Source of the DNA: G965279355 sp965279355
GTDB taxonomy: Bacteria > Pseudomonadota > Alphaproteobacteria > CACIAM-22H2
DNA: 64,000 nt
Assembly (NCBI GenBank): GCA_965279355.1
Contig: OZ257155.1
Location: 4,030,001-4,094,000 of the forward strand
Reading direction: 5' to 3'
Positions 1 through 9,051 of the stretch are shown here, piece after piece. The position numbers were made by a program, and so were the translations under genes. The notes below the pieces were generated by a model that saw only the letters and a list, made by a program, of their open reading frames with translations, did no database searches and was not told where the DNA came from. The first letter of the stretch is position 1, and every line of letters starts with the position of its first letter.

Positions 1-199
1 CCAGCAGCGCCAGCCCGTCCATACCCGGCATGCGCAGGTCGAACAGCGCGCAGCCCGGCGTTCCGGTGCTGTAGGCGGCCAGAAACTCCTCCGCCGAGCC
101 GAAGGTTGTTACGGCGTAGCCCTTTGCCAGGAGCAGGGCTTCGAGCGAGCCGCGGACAGCGTCATCGTCGTCAACGACATACACGGTCTGACCGGGCAT
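1..199 (-). CDS. FixJ-like response regulator, N-terminal part (cut by window edge)
   Basis: Translating the minus strand from the ATG at 199 gives about 66 residues of a CheY-type receiver domain. It has an acidic cluster VVDDDD near residues 8-13 and the phospho-acceptor context LFDLRMPGMDG, with the likely acceptor Asp54. The start overlaps the stop of the upstream kinase as TGATG, so the two are translationally coupled and very likely form a cognate pair. The FixJ-like receiver style suggests a LuxR-type DNA-binding output domain, but that part lies outside the window and is inference. Confidence 0.9.
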   Translation of the reverse strand, partial: MPGQTVYVVDDDDAVRGSLEALLLAKGYAVTTFGSAEEFLAAYSTGTPGCALFDLRMPGMDGLALL

Positions 200-1284
200 C
201 AGACCTCCTCATGTGGGGGTTGAGCGGGAAGTATAAAGCGGAACACGGTCCCGCCGGCGGGATTCGGTTCGTGCGAGAGCGTTCCATCATGTGCTTCGAC
301 AATCGAGCGGCAAATCGAAAGGCCGATGCCCATGCCATCCTTTTTGGTTGTTACGAACGGCTCGAAAAGCTGTTCGGCGACCTGTGATGCCACACCCGTC
401 CCGCTGTCGGTAATCGCAACTTCGTGAAGGCCGTCTTTATTTACCATCGTACCAACGGTGATGACGCGGCGTTCTGCCTGCCGGACCGCTTCGATTGCGT
501 TGCGGACCAAGTTTACCACAACCTGCTGAATCTGAATCCTGTCGATATTCACCTGTGGCAGATCGGGCGCAAGATGAAAAATGACATCGATGCCGTCGCG
601 CCTGGCGCCCAGCGTTGCAAGCGCGCTGGCCTGCTCGACGACCTCGTTCAGATTTTCATCGGTCCGAAGGAGAGTGCGGTTTTCGACGAGTCCGCGCAGG
701 CGGCGGATGATATGGCCCGCGCGTTCGGCCTGAGCCATCGTTTTTTCGAGGAACTCAAGAACTTTGGGCGGCGGGTTCGTCGACAGCAGCATCTGTCGTG
801 CCGCCTCGGCATAGTTCATCACGGCAGTCAGGGGCTGATTGAGTTCGTGCGCGAGCGAAGACGCCAATTGCGCCATCGCGCTGCGGCGCGAATTCTGGAC
901 GATGTCTGCCGTTAGCTCGCGGACCGTATTGTCATCACCGGTGCTGGGCTCGGCGCCACGCACGAGGCTGACACGGCCACCGGCCGCTGCCCCGCTGGTG
1001 ATTTCGATGTTGAAGAGCGAGCCATCCTTGCGCCGCGCTTCGGTTCGCCCTCCAGCCGTGAGCGGATTTGCCTCAGCGGTAAAGAGTAGCGGGTGCGCTG
1101 CGCGGCCCCGGACTTCGGCGGCGGTATAGCCGAAGAGCTGCTCTGCCGGCCGGTTAAAGACCTCAATGCGCCCCCGGGCATCCGTCACGATCAGAGCCTC
1201 CGGGATCGCGGCCAGGACTACATGAAGATGTCCTGCCGTCCCAGCCGTCGTCTCGTCAGCGGTCGTGCCTCCCGCGTCCGTCAT
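199..1284 (-). CDS. PAS-domain sensor histidine kinase, FixL-like
   Basis: This 361-residue kinase has a PAS domain at about residues 20-110, a HisKA domain with the H box SSLAHELNQPLTAVMNY (phospho-acceptor His146), and a C-terminal HATPase domain with an N box (NLVRNAIEA) and G box (GMGIGLSI). The HELNQPL H box is typical of the FixL/DctB class. No transmembrane segment is seen, so it is probably cytoplasmic; its ligand is unknown and no haem-binding His could be assigned. An in-frame TTG at 1302 exists, but the ATG at 1284 is preferred. Its stop overlaps the start of the response regulator. Confidence 0.92.
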   Translation of the reverse strand: MTDAGGTTADETTAGTAGHLHVVLAAIPEALIVTDARGRIEVFNRPAEQLFGYTAAEVRGRAAHPLLFTAEANPLTAGGRTEARRKDGSLFNIEITSGAAAGGRVSLVRGAEPSTGDDNTVRELTADIVQNSRRSAMAQLASSLAHELNQPLTAVMNYAEAARQMLLSTNPPPKVLEFLEKTMAQAERAGHIIRRLRGLVENRTLLRTDENLNEVVEQASALATLGARRDGIDVIFHLAPDLPQVNIDRIQIQQVVVNLVRNAIEAVRQAERRVITVGTMVNKDGLHEVAITDSGTGVASQVAEQLFEPFVTTKKDGMGIGLSICRSIVEAHDGTLSHEPNPAGGTVFRFILPAQPPHEEV

Positions 1285-1409
1285 GCGTCTGCGGCGCAGC
1301 AAGCGCCAGCCCTCTGGTTTAAAAGGAATTTTTCCGTGTACGGATTGCGAACCAAGAATATCATAGGGGGCGGTCGGTAACGCTAAGAGAATCGAGATAA
1401 GGGGCGGGA

Positions 1410-2456
1410 ATGAAGTTTGGAATTTTCGATCATGTCGATCGGCAGGATATCGCGCTGGCCCAGACCTACGAGGAGCGGCTGCGCCTTATTGAACTTGCCG
1501 ACATATTGGATTTCCATAGCTATCACGTAGCCGAGCACCACATGACGACCCTCGGCATGGCGCCGTCGCCCAGTGTCTATCTCGCCGCTGTTAGCCAGCG
1601 AACGAAGCGCATCCGCCTTGGCCCGCTTGTCTACCTGCTGCCTCTCTACAATCCCCTGCGCCTGATCGAAGAGATCTGCATGCTCGATCATCTGAGCAAC
1701 GGGCGTCTCGACGTCGGCATCGGTCGCGGCGTGTCGCCTTATGAGCTCGGGTATTACGGAGTGCCGTTTCTTGAGACGCAGGAGATGTTCGACGAAGCGC
1801 TCGATATCATCCTGAAGGGGCTGACCGGTGAGCGGCTGGAGCACAAGGGCGAGCGTTACCGCTATGTCAAAGTGCCGATGGAGATGCGCCCGCTGCAGCA
1901 GCCGTGCCCGCCGCTGTGGTACGGCATCGGCAACCGGGACAGCATTCCCTTTGCCGCCCAGCTTGGCGCCAACATCGTGTCGCTGGCACCGAGTGCGCTG
2001 ACCAAACCATTCTTCGACGCCTATCGTGAAGCCTGGGATCGCTATCGCGATCATCCGCGCCGGGCGCTCTCATCGACAAAGACGCCCTTCATGGGCCTCA
2101 GCCGCCACGTCTTTGTCGCCGATACCGATGCGGAAGCGGAGAGGCTGGCCAAGCCTGCCTATGAGCAATGGGCGGCGAGTTTCGGGAAACTCTGGCTGGC
2201 GTTTCGCACCATGCATGTCGCGATGCGCGAGGATTTCAACCATGCGCGCTCGTCAGGCTCGTTCATTGTCGGTTCACCCGACACGGTGCGGTCGGAGATC
2301 GCGCGCCAGATCGAGCAGGGCGGCTGCAACTACATGATCGCCAGCATCGCCTGGGGCAACATGCGCCACCAGGATGCGCGGCATTCGCTGGAGCTGTTCG
2401 GCAAACAGGTGGTGCCGCACTTCACCGGCGCTGCCGCCGTCGCGGCCCCGGCCTAG
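1410..2456 (+). CDS. LLM class flavin-dependent oxidoreductase (luciferase-like)
   Basis: The 348-residue product has the bacterial-luciferase-like TIM-barrel pattern: N-terminal MKFGIFDHV, an AEHH motif near residue 46, the RIRLGPLVYLLPLYNPLRLIEE strand-helix region, and LSNGRLDVGIGRG. Such enzymes are FMN-dependent monooxygenases that use a separate flavin reductase. A purine-rich ribosome site (GGGGCGGGA) lies just before the ATG. The gene is divergent from the two-component system and is followed 3 bp later by a convergent cupin gene. A second family member lies at 3143, so a two-enzyme oxidative route is plausible. The substrate cannot be read from sequence. Confidence 0.9.
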   Translation: MKFGIFDHVDRQDIALAQTYEERLRLIELADILDFHSYHVAEHHMTTLGMAPSPSVYLAAVSQRTKRIRLGPLVYLLPLYNPLRLIEEICMLDHLSNGRLDVGIGRGVSPYELGYYGVPFLETQEMFDEALDIILKGLTGERLEHKGERYRYVKVPMEMRPLQQPCPPLWYGIGNRDSIPFAAQLGANIVSLAPSALTKPFFDAYREAWDRYRDHPRRALSSTKTPFMGLSRHVFVADTDAEAERLAKPAYEQWAASFGKLWLAFRTMHVAMREDFNHARSSGSFIVGSPDTVRSEIARQIEQGGCNYMIASIAWGNMRHQDARHSLELFGKQVVPHFTGAAAVAAPA

Positions 2457-2459
2457 GCG

Positions 2460-3002
2460 TTACTTCAGCGGCTCGTCGGCATCGATCAGAACGAATGCGA
2501 TGCGGCAGACCTCTTTGCCGCGATTGATCCAGGCGTGATTGGTGCCCTGTTGCACCAGAACGTCGCCGGCCTTCAGGTGGATCTCGCTGTCGTCGAGCAG
2601 CATGTCGATCTCTCCGGACATGATGATCGCGTAGTCGATGCTCTTGGTGCGGTGCATGCCGGCATGGATCGGCGGCCGCGCCTTGCCGGCGACGTAGGCG
2701 TCGCCCATCTGCGACGCCATGTGGCCGGCACCCAGCTTCTTCTGCTCTTCTGTCTCGGGGTGAAAGTCGACGACGCGGCAGATCGAGCCGTTTGGCGGTG
2801 GCGGGATCGCCACTTTGATGTCGCCGCGATCCGCCGTGCCGGCCATGTCGGCCGGCGCGCGGTCGGTCACCCACATCAGGCGCGATTCCACGCCCAGCGC
2901 CGGATTGGCCGTCATGCGCGGTGCCTTGCCGTCGAACAGGACGATCGCCTTGCCCGTGCTGTCATGCGACGTGACGATGCGGCGGACTTCCTTGATGCTC
3001 AT
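2460..3002 (-). CDS. Cupin-domain protein
   Basis: The 180-residue protein has one C-terminal cupin barrel. Cupin motif 1 is seen as HAGMHRTKSIDYAIIMSGE and motif 2 as the GDVLVQQGTNHAWINRG region, which supply His/Glu metal ligands. The ATG at 3002 is chosen over a longer reading because GAGGGG sits just upstream; the extra 41 residues of the longer frame look like shadow sequence. It lies between the two luciferase-like monooxygenase genes on the opposite strand. Small cupins in such settings can be dioxygenases, isomerases or sensors; the role here is unknown. Confidence 0.85.
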   Translation of the reverse strand: MSIKEVRRIVTSHDSTGKAIVLFDGKAPRMTANPALGVESRLMWVTDRAPADMAGTADRGDIKVAIPPPPNGSICRVVDFHPETEEQKKLGAGHMASQMGDAYVAGKARPPIHAGMHRTKSIDYAIIMSGEIDMLLDDSEIHLKAGDVLVQQGTNHAWINRGKEVCRIAFVLIDADEPLK

Positions 3003-3142
3003 TCTGCGTTTCCCCTCACTAAGATCGGCGGACCCTACAGGGGTCCTTTCGCCGGGATCAAGTCTCCCGGCGGGTTGCGCCTCTTCTGGCTTTCCGGCAC
3101 ATTCGCGGCAGGCCGCATCAGTCAAGCGGCGGGAGCAAACGC

Positions 3143-4321
3143 ATGAAGTTTTTCAATTTCCATCTGATGCCGTACTCGGCGATGGACCTGTCGGAAATCG
3201 ACAAGGTGAATTCGTCATGGATCACGCTGTCGAACCGGCATTACGACCCCGTAAAGGGCGCGGAAATCTATCACAACCATCTGGATGAGCTTGAGCACGC
3301 CGATCGCCTTGGCTTCGATGGCGTTGCCGTGAACGAGCACCACCAGACTGCTTACGGCCTGATGCCGATCCCGGGCGTGCTCGCCGGCGCGCTCGCACGG
3401 ACCGTGAAGAACGCCAAGATCGCCGTGCTCGGCCGCGCCCTGCCTCTGATGAACAATCCGTTGGTGGTGGCCGAGGAATACGCGATCCTCGACAATCTGA
3501 CGCGCGGGCGTCTGATCGCCGGTTTCGTCCGCGGCATCGGCGCCGAATATCATTCGACAGGCGCCAATCCCGGTGAATCGCTGGCGCGCTTCCATGAAGC
3601 GCATGACCTGATCATCCAGGCGTGGACGCAGCCGGGGCCGACGTCTTACGACGGCAAATATTACAAGTTCCGCTACGTCAATCCGTGGCCGACCACCTAT
3701 CAGAAGCCGCATCCGCCGATCTGGATCCCTTCGCAGGGCAGCCGCGAGACGATCGAGTGGGCGGCGAAGAAACGCTATGTCTATTGCCAGACCCTGAGCC
3801 CGATCCAGACCGTCGCGCGGTTCTTCGGCATGTTCCGCGAGGAAGCCGAGAAATGCGGCTATCAGGCGGGTGCAGACCAGCTTGCGTGGTCGAACTCGAT
3901 TTATGTCGCCGAAACGGATGAAAAGGCGCGCCGCGAGGCGAAGCCGCATCTGGAGGCTCTGGCCAACCACTTCCTCCGTATGCCGCAGGAGATGCTGCTG
4001 CCGCCGGGCTACAGTTCGCTCGACTCCTTCAAGCGCATCCGCGCGATGAAGGGGCAGAAGAAGTCCGGTCCGACCACGATGGAAGACCTGATCGATCAGG
4101 GCGTCATCATCGTCGGCAGCCCGGCAACGGTCCGCGAGAAGATCGAGGAATACGAGAAGATCGCGGGCTTTGGGACCATGCTGATCAAGACGCAGTTCGG
4201 TACTCTGCCGCACGAGATGGCGACCAAGAATCAGGAAATGCTGGCCAAGGAAGTACTGCCGTATTTCCGCAAGAAATCGCCCGCCACGGGCGACACTATG
4301 GCCCCGGCCGCCGGGCAGTAA
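3143..4321 (+). CDS. LLM class flavin-dependent oxidoreductase (luciferase-like)
   Basis: The 392-residue second luciferase-family monooxygenase shows VNEHHQTAYG (the EHH motif), the NPLVVAEEYAILDNLTRGRL block and a typical C-terminal GSPATVREKIEEY segment. It is somewhat longer than the first copy and only distantly similar, so it is a paralogue rather than a recent duplicate. A strong factor-independent terminator follows at 4337-4374, which closes this transcription unit before the Liv transporter genes. The likely chemistry is FMNH2-dependent oxygenation; the substrate is not known. Confidence 0.9.
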   Translation: MKFFNFHLMPYSAMDLSEIDKVNSSWITLSNRHYDPVKGAEIYHNHLDELEHADRLGFDGVAVNEHHQTAYGLMPIPGVLAGALARTVKNAKIAVLGRALPLMNNPLVVAEEYAILDNLTRGRLIAGFVRGIGAEYHSTGANPGESLARFHEAHDLIIQAWTQPGPTSYDGKYYKFRYVNPWPTTYQKPHPPIWIPSQGSRETIEWAAKKRYVYCQTLSPIQTVARFFGMFREEAEKCGYQAGADQLAWSNSIYVAETDEKARREAKPHLEALANHFLRMPQEMLLPPGYSSLDSFKRIRAMKGQKKSGPTTMEDLIDQGVIIVGSPATVREKIEEYEKIAGFGTMLIKTQFGTLPHEMATKNQEMLAKEVLPYFRKKSPATGDTMAPAAGQ

Positions 4322-4336
4322 GGTGCATTACGCGGG

Positions 4337-4374
4337 ACCGCCGGGGTGGGAACCCACCCCGGCGGTTTTCTTTT
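4337..4374 (+). terminator. Rho-independent terminator
   Basis: A perfect 14-bp GC-rich stem (4337-4350 pairing with 4353-4366) with an AA loop is followed by TTTTCTTTT. It sits 15 bp after the second monooxygenase gene. Confidence 0.93.
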
Positions 4375-4453
4375 GGCTGCCATGCAAAGGTTCGAAATTG
4401 ACCTGCTGGTCCAACTACCTTTCAATCCGTCCCGAGTTTGAGGGGAGTGAGAG

Positions 4454-5581
4454 ATGACGCGGATTTCGGCGATTCTGATGGCGGCGGGGGTGGTGCTGTC
4501 GACCGGCGCGATGGCGCAGACGGTGGAGCCCAATATCCCGGTGCTGGTGCCGATCACGGGTCCGCTGGCACTGGAAGGAACCAGCCAGCGCAACGGCGCG
4601 GTGTTGGCAATGAAGAACGCGCCGGCGAACGTCAGGCCGAAATACGAAGTCTCCGACACGGGCGGTTCCCCTGAAACAGCCGTGAACATGCTGGAGCGCG
4701 CGCTGGGGCGGGGTCCGGTTTCGGCAGTCGTGGCGTCGATCTTCGGGCCGCAGATCCTGGCGATGCTGCCGATCGGTCTTGAGAACAAGGTGCCGCTGCT
4801 GACGATTTCCGGCACCGCGTCGATCACGGAGCAGAACAATCCCTATGTGTTCCGCTTCTTTCCCGGTGACAACGTGACTAAGGTTGCGCATGTGCGCTAC
4901 GCCGCCGAAGACCTGAAGGCCAGGCGTCTCGCCGTCATCTATCAGACGACGGCGTACGGTCAGAGCGGTCGCGGCCACATCGCCGAGACGGCGCGCAAGC
5001 TCGGTCTTGAGGTCGTTTTCGAGGAAGGGCTGGACGTCCAGGTGCGCGACATGTCGGCGGTGCTGGGCAAGGCGAAGGCCGCGCGTCCCGATGTCGTGCT
5101 GCTGCATCTGCATGCGCCGTCAACGGCTCTGGTGATCCGGCAGGCGGCGGCGGGACTTGGCCTGCCGATCGTCGCGGGCTCGGCGATGCATCAGCCGGCC
5201 ACGGCCGCCCTGCTGGAGCCGGCCGAACTCAAAGGGATCTGCGCTGAAACCAACGCCTCACCCATTTCCGGCGGTACACCGCAGATGGAACGTTTCCTGG
5301 AGCAGTACCGGCGCGAATTCAATAGCGAGCCTGATGGCTTCGCCGTCGGCCAATATGATGCCGTGATGATGGCGCTGGACGTCGCCGCCAAAGGCGGGCG
5401 CAGCGCGGAAGACATACGGCGGGGCCTGTCGACGGCCACCCACCGTGGCCTGGGCATGGCCTACCGGTCGGACGGTAAAGGCAACATGGCGCACTCTGCC
5501 GTCATCGTCTGCTACGATGGCAACAGCCGGGTGCCGCATGTTGCCAAGCGCTACGACAATATCGGCACTGTCACGAATTAG
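4454..5581 (+). CDS. Branched-chain amino acid-type ABC transporter substrate-binding protein
   Basis: The 375-residue periplasmic receptor belongs to the Leu/Ile/Val-binding (Peripla_BP_6) family. A Sec signal peptide spans about residues 1-22 with an AMA-Q cleavage site. The mature part begins NIPVLVPITGPLALEGTSQRNGAVLAM, the usual start of the first Rossmann-like lobe. It heads an ABC operon (receptor, LivH, LivM-G, LivF) transcribed together. Members of this family bind amino acids, amides, aromatic acids or urea. The nearby monooxygenases and TPP enzyme suggest a catabolic substrate rather than a plain amino acid, which is inference. Confidence 0.92.
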   Translation: MTRISAILMAAGVVLSTGAMAQTVEPNIPVLVPITGPLALEGTSQRNGAVLAMKNAPANVRPKYEVSDTGGSPETAVNMLERALGRGPVSAVVASIFGPQILAMLPIGLENKVPLLTISGTASITEQNNPYVFRFFPGDNVTKVAHVRYAAEDLKARRLAVIYQTTAYGQSGRGHIAETARKLGLEVVFEEGLDVQVRDMSAVLGKAKAARPDVVLLHLHAPSTALVIRQAAAGLGLPIVAGSAMHQPATAALLEPAELKGICAETNASPISGGTPQMERFLEQYRREFNSEPDGFAVGQYDAVMMALDVAAKGGRSAEDIRRGLSTATHRGLGMAYRSDGKGNMAHSAVIVCYDGNSRVPHVAKRYDNIGTVTN

Positions 5582-5625
5582 GCGCGCGGCGTTATCCGGC
5601 GCGCCGGGCCGGGAATAGACGATCC

Positions 5626-6540
5626 ATGCTTCAGGTGCTGGTCAACGGCCTTGCGCTCGGCGCGGCCTACGCGCTGTTGGCGCTGGGCTTTGTGCTGGTA
5701 CTGAACGCCAGCAACGCCGTCAATTTTGCGCATGGCGACATGGTGATGGCCGGCGGACTCGCTGCCGTTCTGCTCGCCGGATTGATTCCGGTATCAGGTG
5801 TCGTCCTGTTGCCGCTGGTGCTGATCCTGACAGCCGTGCTCGGGCTGCTCTTTTCGCTGGTCGCTTATTTTCCGTTGAAGTCGCGGCCGCCGACATCGGT
5901 CTTCATCTCGACGATTGCGGTTGGGATCATCCTTCAGCACTCCGCCAACGCCTTTGTCGGTCCCGAGCCGCGCGCGGCGCCGGCGCTGTTTGGTGGCGGG
6001 ATGCTCAGCATCGCTGGCGTTGAAATCGGCGTCCAGGCACTTTCGATCATCCTCGTCGCGGGCGTGCTGATCGTCGGACAGCATCTGCTCTTCTCACGCA
6101 CGCGATTGGGCTGGCGCCTGCGCGCCACCGCCCAGGATCGCGAGATGGCGGAAGCGGTCGGCATCCGGACCAATGTGATGATCGGATCGACTTTCGCATT
6201 GGCGGCGGCGCTGGCCGGGGCGGCGGGCCTGCTGCTCGGCAACGCGTTCTTTGTCACGCCGACCGACGGCACGAACTACATCCTCAAAGCCTACATTGCC
6301 GCGACTATCGGCGGTTGGGGCAGCGTACTCGGTGCCCTGCTTGGTGCATTGCTGATCGCGATGCTGGAGATTGTGTTCCCGTCGCTGCCGCTGATTCTCC
6401 CGGTACTGGGATCGCTGCCGCTGGCCTCGTTCGTGTTCTCGCAGACCGCGGCTGCGATCCTGCTCTATGTGATCCTGCTGGCGGTGCTGGCCTGGCGGCC
6501 GCAGGGCCTGCTCGGCATTGCGGGTCCGCGCCGCGCATGA
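5626..6540 (+). CDS. Liv-type ABC transporter permease, LivH family
   Basis: This 304-residue, strongly hydrophobic protein has about eight membrane segments and the LivH signature near the N terminus (LALGAAYALLALGFVLVLNASNAVNFAHGDMVM). The cytoplasmic loop RLGWRLRATAQDREMAEAVGI is the usual contact with the ATPases. Its stop overlaps the start of the next gene as ATGA, so the two are translationally coupled. It pairs with the LivM half of the following fusion to form the membrane channel. Confidence 0.93.
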   Translation: MLQVLVNGLALGAAYALLALGFVLVLNASNAVNFAHGDMVMAGGLAAVLLAGLIPVSGVVLLPLVLILTAVLGLLFSLVAYFPLKSRPPTSVFISTIAVGIILQHSANAFVGPEPRAAPALFGGGMLSIAGVEIGVQALSIILVAGVLIVGQHLLFSRTRLGWRLRATAQDREMAEAVGIRTNVMIGSTFALAAALAGAAGLLLGNAFFVTPTDGTNYILKAYIAATIGGWGSVLGALLGALLIAMLEIVFPSLPLILPVLGSLPLASFVFSQTAAAILLYVILLAVLAWRPQGLLGIAGPRRA

Positions 6541-8291
6541 GTGCGGTCCCCGGTTTCCGCAGCGTTCTGATCGCCGGCACAATCGCGCTGGTTGCATGGC
6601 CGTTGGTGTTCGATGCCCCGTACGAGCTGCGCATTTTCACTCTGGGTGGAATCTATGCGCTGCTGGTGCTGGGCTATCAGTTCATCTTCGGTCGTGCGGG
6701 CGCGCTGGCGCTGACGCAGGGCGCCTTTTTCGGGCTGGGCGCCTACATCACCGGTATCCTCGGCGCGCGCTATGGCTGGACGTTCCCGGCGACGTTTCCG
6801 TTATCGATCCTGGCGCCGGTGGCTCTCGCGGCCCTGATCGCTATACCGGTTCTGCGCCTGGAATCGCATTTCTTTGCGCTCGCCACACTCGGCATCGCGC
6901 AGATTCTTCTGCTGCTCTGCCTTGCGGCCGAACCGTTCACCGGCGGCGCCAACGGAATTTCCGGCGTGCCCGGGATCATCGTTGCCGGCTATACGGTCGG
7001 GCGTGGCCTGCCGACGGTTGTTGTTGTGTGGAGCATTGTGACGCTTGGCGCGCTGCTGGCATGGCAGGCGATGCGGGGCCTCTACGGGCAGGCATTTCAC
7101 ATCATGCGTGTCAGCGAGACGGCGGCGCAGTCCATCGGTATCGACACCGGCCGTCTGCGCTTCACTGCATTTCTACTCAGCGCGGGATATGCCGGTGCGG
7201 CCGGCGCACTCTTCGTGCACACGCTCCGCGTGGTGTCACCGGAGGTGCTCGAGTTCAATGTCATGGTTGCCTGTCTCGCGATGGCTGTGGTTGGCGGACG
7301 TACACGGATATCAGGGGCAATCATCGGCGCGCTGCTGCTGGTGCATCTGCCGGAGTGGGCGCGCGTGCTCGAAGCCTATTACCTGATCGCCTATGGCGTG
7401 CTGCTGTTGGTGATGATCGTCCTGGTACCGGATGGATTGATGGGGGCATTGGAGAGGACGTGGAGCCGGATCGCTCCCCCTGCGAAACCACTCCCACCTA
7501 TGCCGGTGCCGCTTGCTGTCCGCGTGCAGGCGACGAAGTTGATGGTGACTCCCGTATCAAAGCGCTTTGGCGGCGTGCAGGCGTTAAGCGATGTCGCATT
7601 GACCGTCGGCAGCGGTGAAATTCTCGGGTTGATCGGTCCCAATGGCTCGGGAAAAACCACCCTGATCAACATCATCACCGGCGTTACGGCGCCGGACAGC
7701 GGAAATATCCGTTTCGGCGGTCTCGATCTGACGTCCGCGTCTGCCTACACCGTTGCCCGGCGCGGCATCGCGCGAACATTCCAGAATGTTCTGCTGGTTC
7801 CCGACATGACGGTGCTCGACAATGTTGCTGTCGCGCGCGTGGCGCCGGAACAGATCGGCCTGCGCGCCGCTCTTGCGGAGACCGGCGGTGATACACGCCT
7901 CGGTCGTGCCCGTGGTCACGCCATGCATCTCCTCAAGACATTGGGGCTTGAAGATGCGGCGATGCAGCTGGCGGGAGGATTGCCTCTTGCCATCCAGCGT
8001 CGTGTTGAAATTGCACGCGCGCTGGCAACGGAGCCGCGTCTGCTGCTGCTGGACGAGCCGGCGGCCGGCCTGAGTGAGGCGGAGCAGGCTGATCTCGCGG
8101 CGCGTCTGCGCAGCCTGAACGACACCGGTCTCTCGCTGCTGATCGTCGAGCACAACCTGCCGTTCCTCAACGGTCTGGCCGAACGGCTGGTCTGTCTCGA
8201 CGGCGGCCGGGTGATTGCCGAGGGGTTGCCTGATTTCGTGTGCCGCGACCGCCGGGTGCGCGAGGCCTATCTTGGTCGGAGCGCCGAATGA
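6537..8291 (+). CDS. LivM permease-LivG ATPase fusion protein
   Basis: This 584-residue fusion carries two Liv subunits. Residues about 1-305 are a LivM permease with multiple membrane segments and the motif FGRAGALALTQGAFFGLGAY. Residues about 330-584 are a LivG ATPase with Walker A GPNGSGKTT near residue 366, a LivG-style signature region (LPLAIQRRVEIARAL) and Walker B LLLLDEPAAGL. The start is set by the ATGA overlap with livH; a longer in-frame reading from 6315 lies inside livH and is rejected. No stop or frameshift separates the halves. Such fusions occur elsewhere in this family. Confidence 0.93.
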   Translation: MSAVPGFRSVLIAGTIALVAWPLVFDAPYELRIFTLGGIYALLVLGYQFIFGRAGALALTQGAFFGLGAYITGILGARYGWTFPATFPLSILAPVALAALIAIPVLRLESHFFALATLGIAQILLLLCLAAEPFTGGANGISGVPGIIVAGYTVGRGLPTVVVVWSIVTLGALLAWQAMRGLYGQAFHIMRVSETAAQSIGIDTGRLRFTAFLLSAGYAGAAGALFVHTLRVVSPEVLEFNVMVACLAMAVVGGRTRISGAIIGALLLVHLPEWARVLEAYYLIAYGVLLLVMIVLVPDGLMGALERTWSRIAPPAKPLPPMPVPLAVRVQATKLMVTPVSKRFGGVQALSDVALTVGSGEILGLIGPNGSGKTTLINIITGVTAPDSGNIRFGGLDLTSASAYTVARRGIARTFQNVLLVPDMTVLDNVAVARVAPEQIGLRAALAETGGDTRLGRARGHAMHLLKTLGLEDAAMQLAGGLPLAIQRRVEIARALATEPRLLLLDEPAAGLSEAEQADLAARLRSLNDTGLSLLIVEHNLPFLNGLAERLVCLDGGRVIAEGLPDFVCRDRRVREAYLGRSAE

Positions 8292-9007
8292 CAGCGCTTC
8301 TCGACATCCAGGGGCTCACGGTTCGACACGCTCCCATCACGGCGGTCGACAATGTTACGCTTGTCGTGAAGCCGGGCGAGGCGGTAGCCCTGATCGGTGC
8401 CAATGGCGCCGGCAAGACCACGCTGCTGCAGGCGATTATGGGTTTCGCTACTGCCGCGGCCGGTGAAATCCGGTTTGGCGAGACGCGGCTGAACCGCCAG
8501 CCGACATCGGCGCGGGCACGGCTCGGCCTGGGCTACAGCCCAGAGCGCCGCCGTGTGTTTCCCGGGCTGACCGTTCGCGAGACATTGGCGCTGTCGAGCC
8601 GCCGCCACGGCGGCGATCTCACCGCAAAAATCTCGGAGATGTTCGATCTCTTTCCGCCGCTGGCCCAGCGGCAGGCTGTTCCGGGCGGTCAGCTCTCCGG
8701 CGGCGAGCAGCAGATGCTGGCCGTGGCGCGCGCCCTGATGACCGAGCCGAAACTGCTGCTGCTCGATGAGCCGTCGCTTGGCCTCTCCCCGCTGCTGGCG
8801 GAACAGGTGATGACGCGCATCCGGGACATCGTGGCGCGCGGGGCGGCGGTCTTGCTGGCGGAACAGAACGCCGGACAGGCGCTGGCGGTTGCCGACCGGG
8901 CCTATGCGATGCGGCTGGGGCGCATTGTGGGCGAGGGGACCGCAGCCGAATTACGCGCCGATACGAGCCTGTCGGCTACCCTGCTGGGCAGGTTGACACC
9001 TGCATGA
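8288..9007 (+). CDS. Liv-type ABC transporter ATP-binding protein, LivF family
   Basis: The 239-residue ATPase has Walker A GANGAGKTTLL, the ABC signature QLSGGEQQMLAVARAL and Walker B LLLLDEPSLGLSP. The SLGLSP extension is characteristic of LivF. Its ATG overlaps the stop of the LivM-LivG gene (ATGA), giving a tightly coupled operon and completing the transporter as one receptor, two permease units and two ATPase units. The TPP-dependent enzyme begins 44 bp downstream and may be cotranscribed. Confidence 0.93.
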   Translation: MTALLDIQGLTVRHAPITAVDNVTLVVKPGEAVALIGANGAGKTTLLQAIMGFATAAAGEIRFGETRLNRQPTSARARLGLGYSPERRRVFPGLTVRETLALSSRRHGGDLTAKISEMFDLFPPLAQRQAVPGGQLSGGEQQMLAVARALMTEPKLLLLDEPSLGLSPLLAEQVMTRIRDIVARGAAVLLAEQNAGQALAVADRAYAMRLGRIVGEGTAAELRADTSLSATLLGRLTPA

Positions 9008-9051
9008 CATACTCGGGATAAGGTCACTTTTTTAAGCCTAGGTGGGGAAAC

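Noticed and set aside
6315..6536. N-terminal extension of the LivM-LivG fusion.
   Set aside because: It overlaps livH in another phase and has no membrane or domain pattern; the ATGA overlap at 6537 is the standard coupled start.
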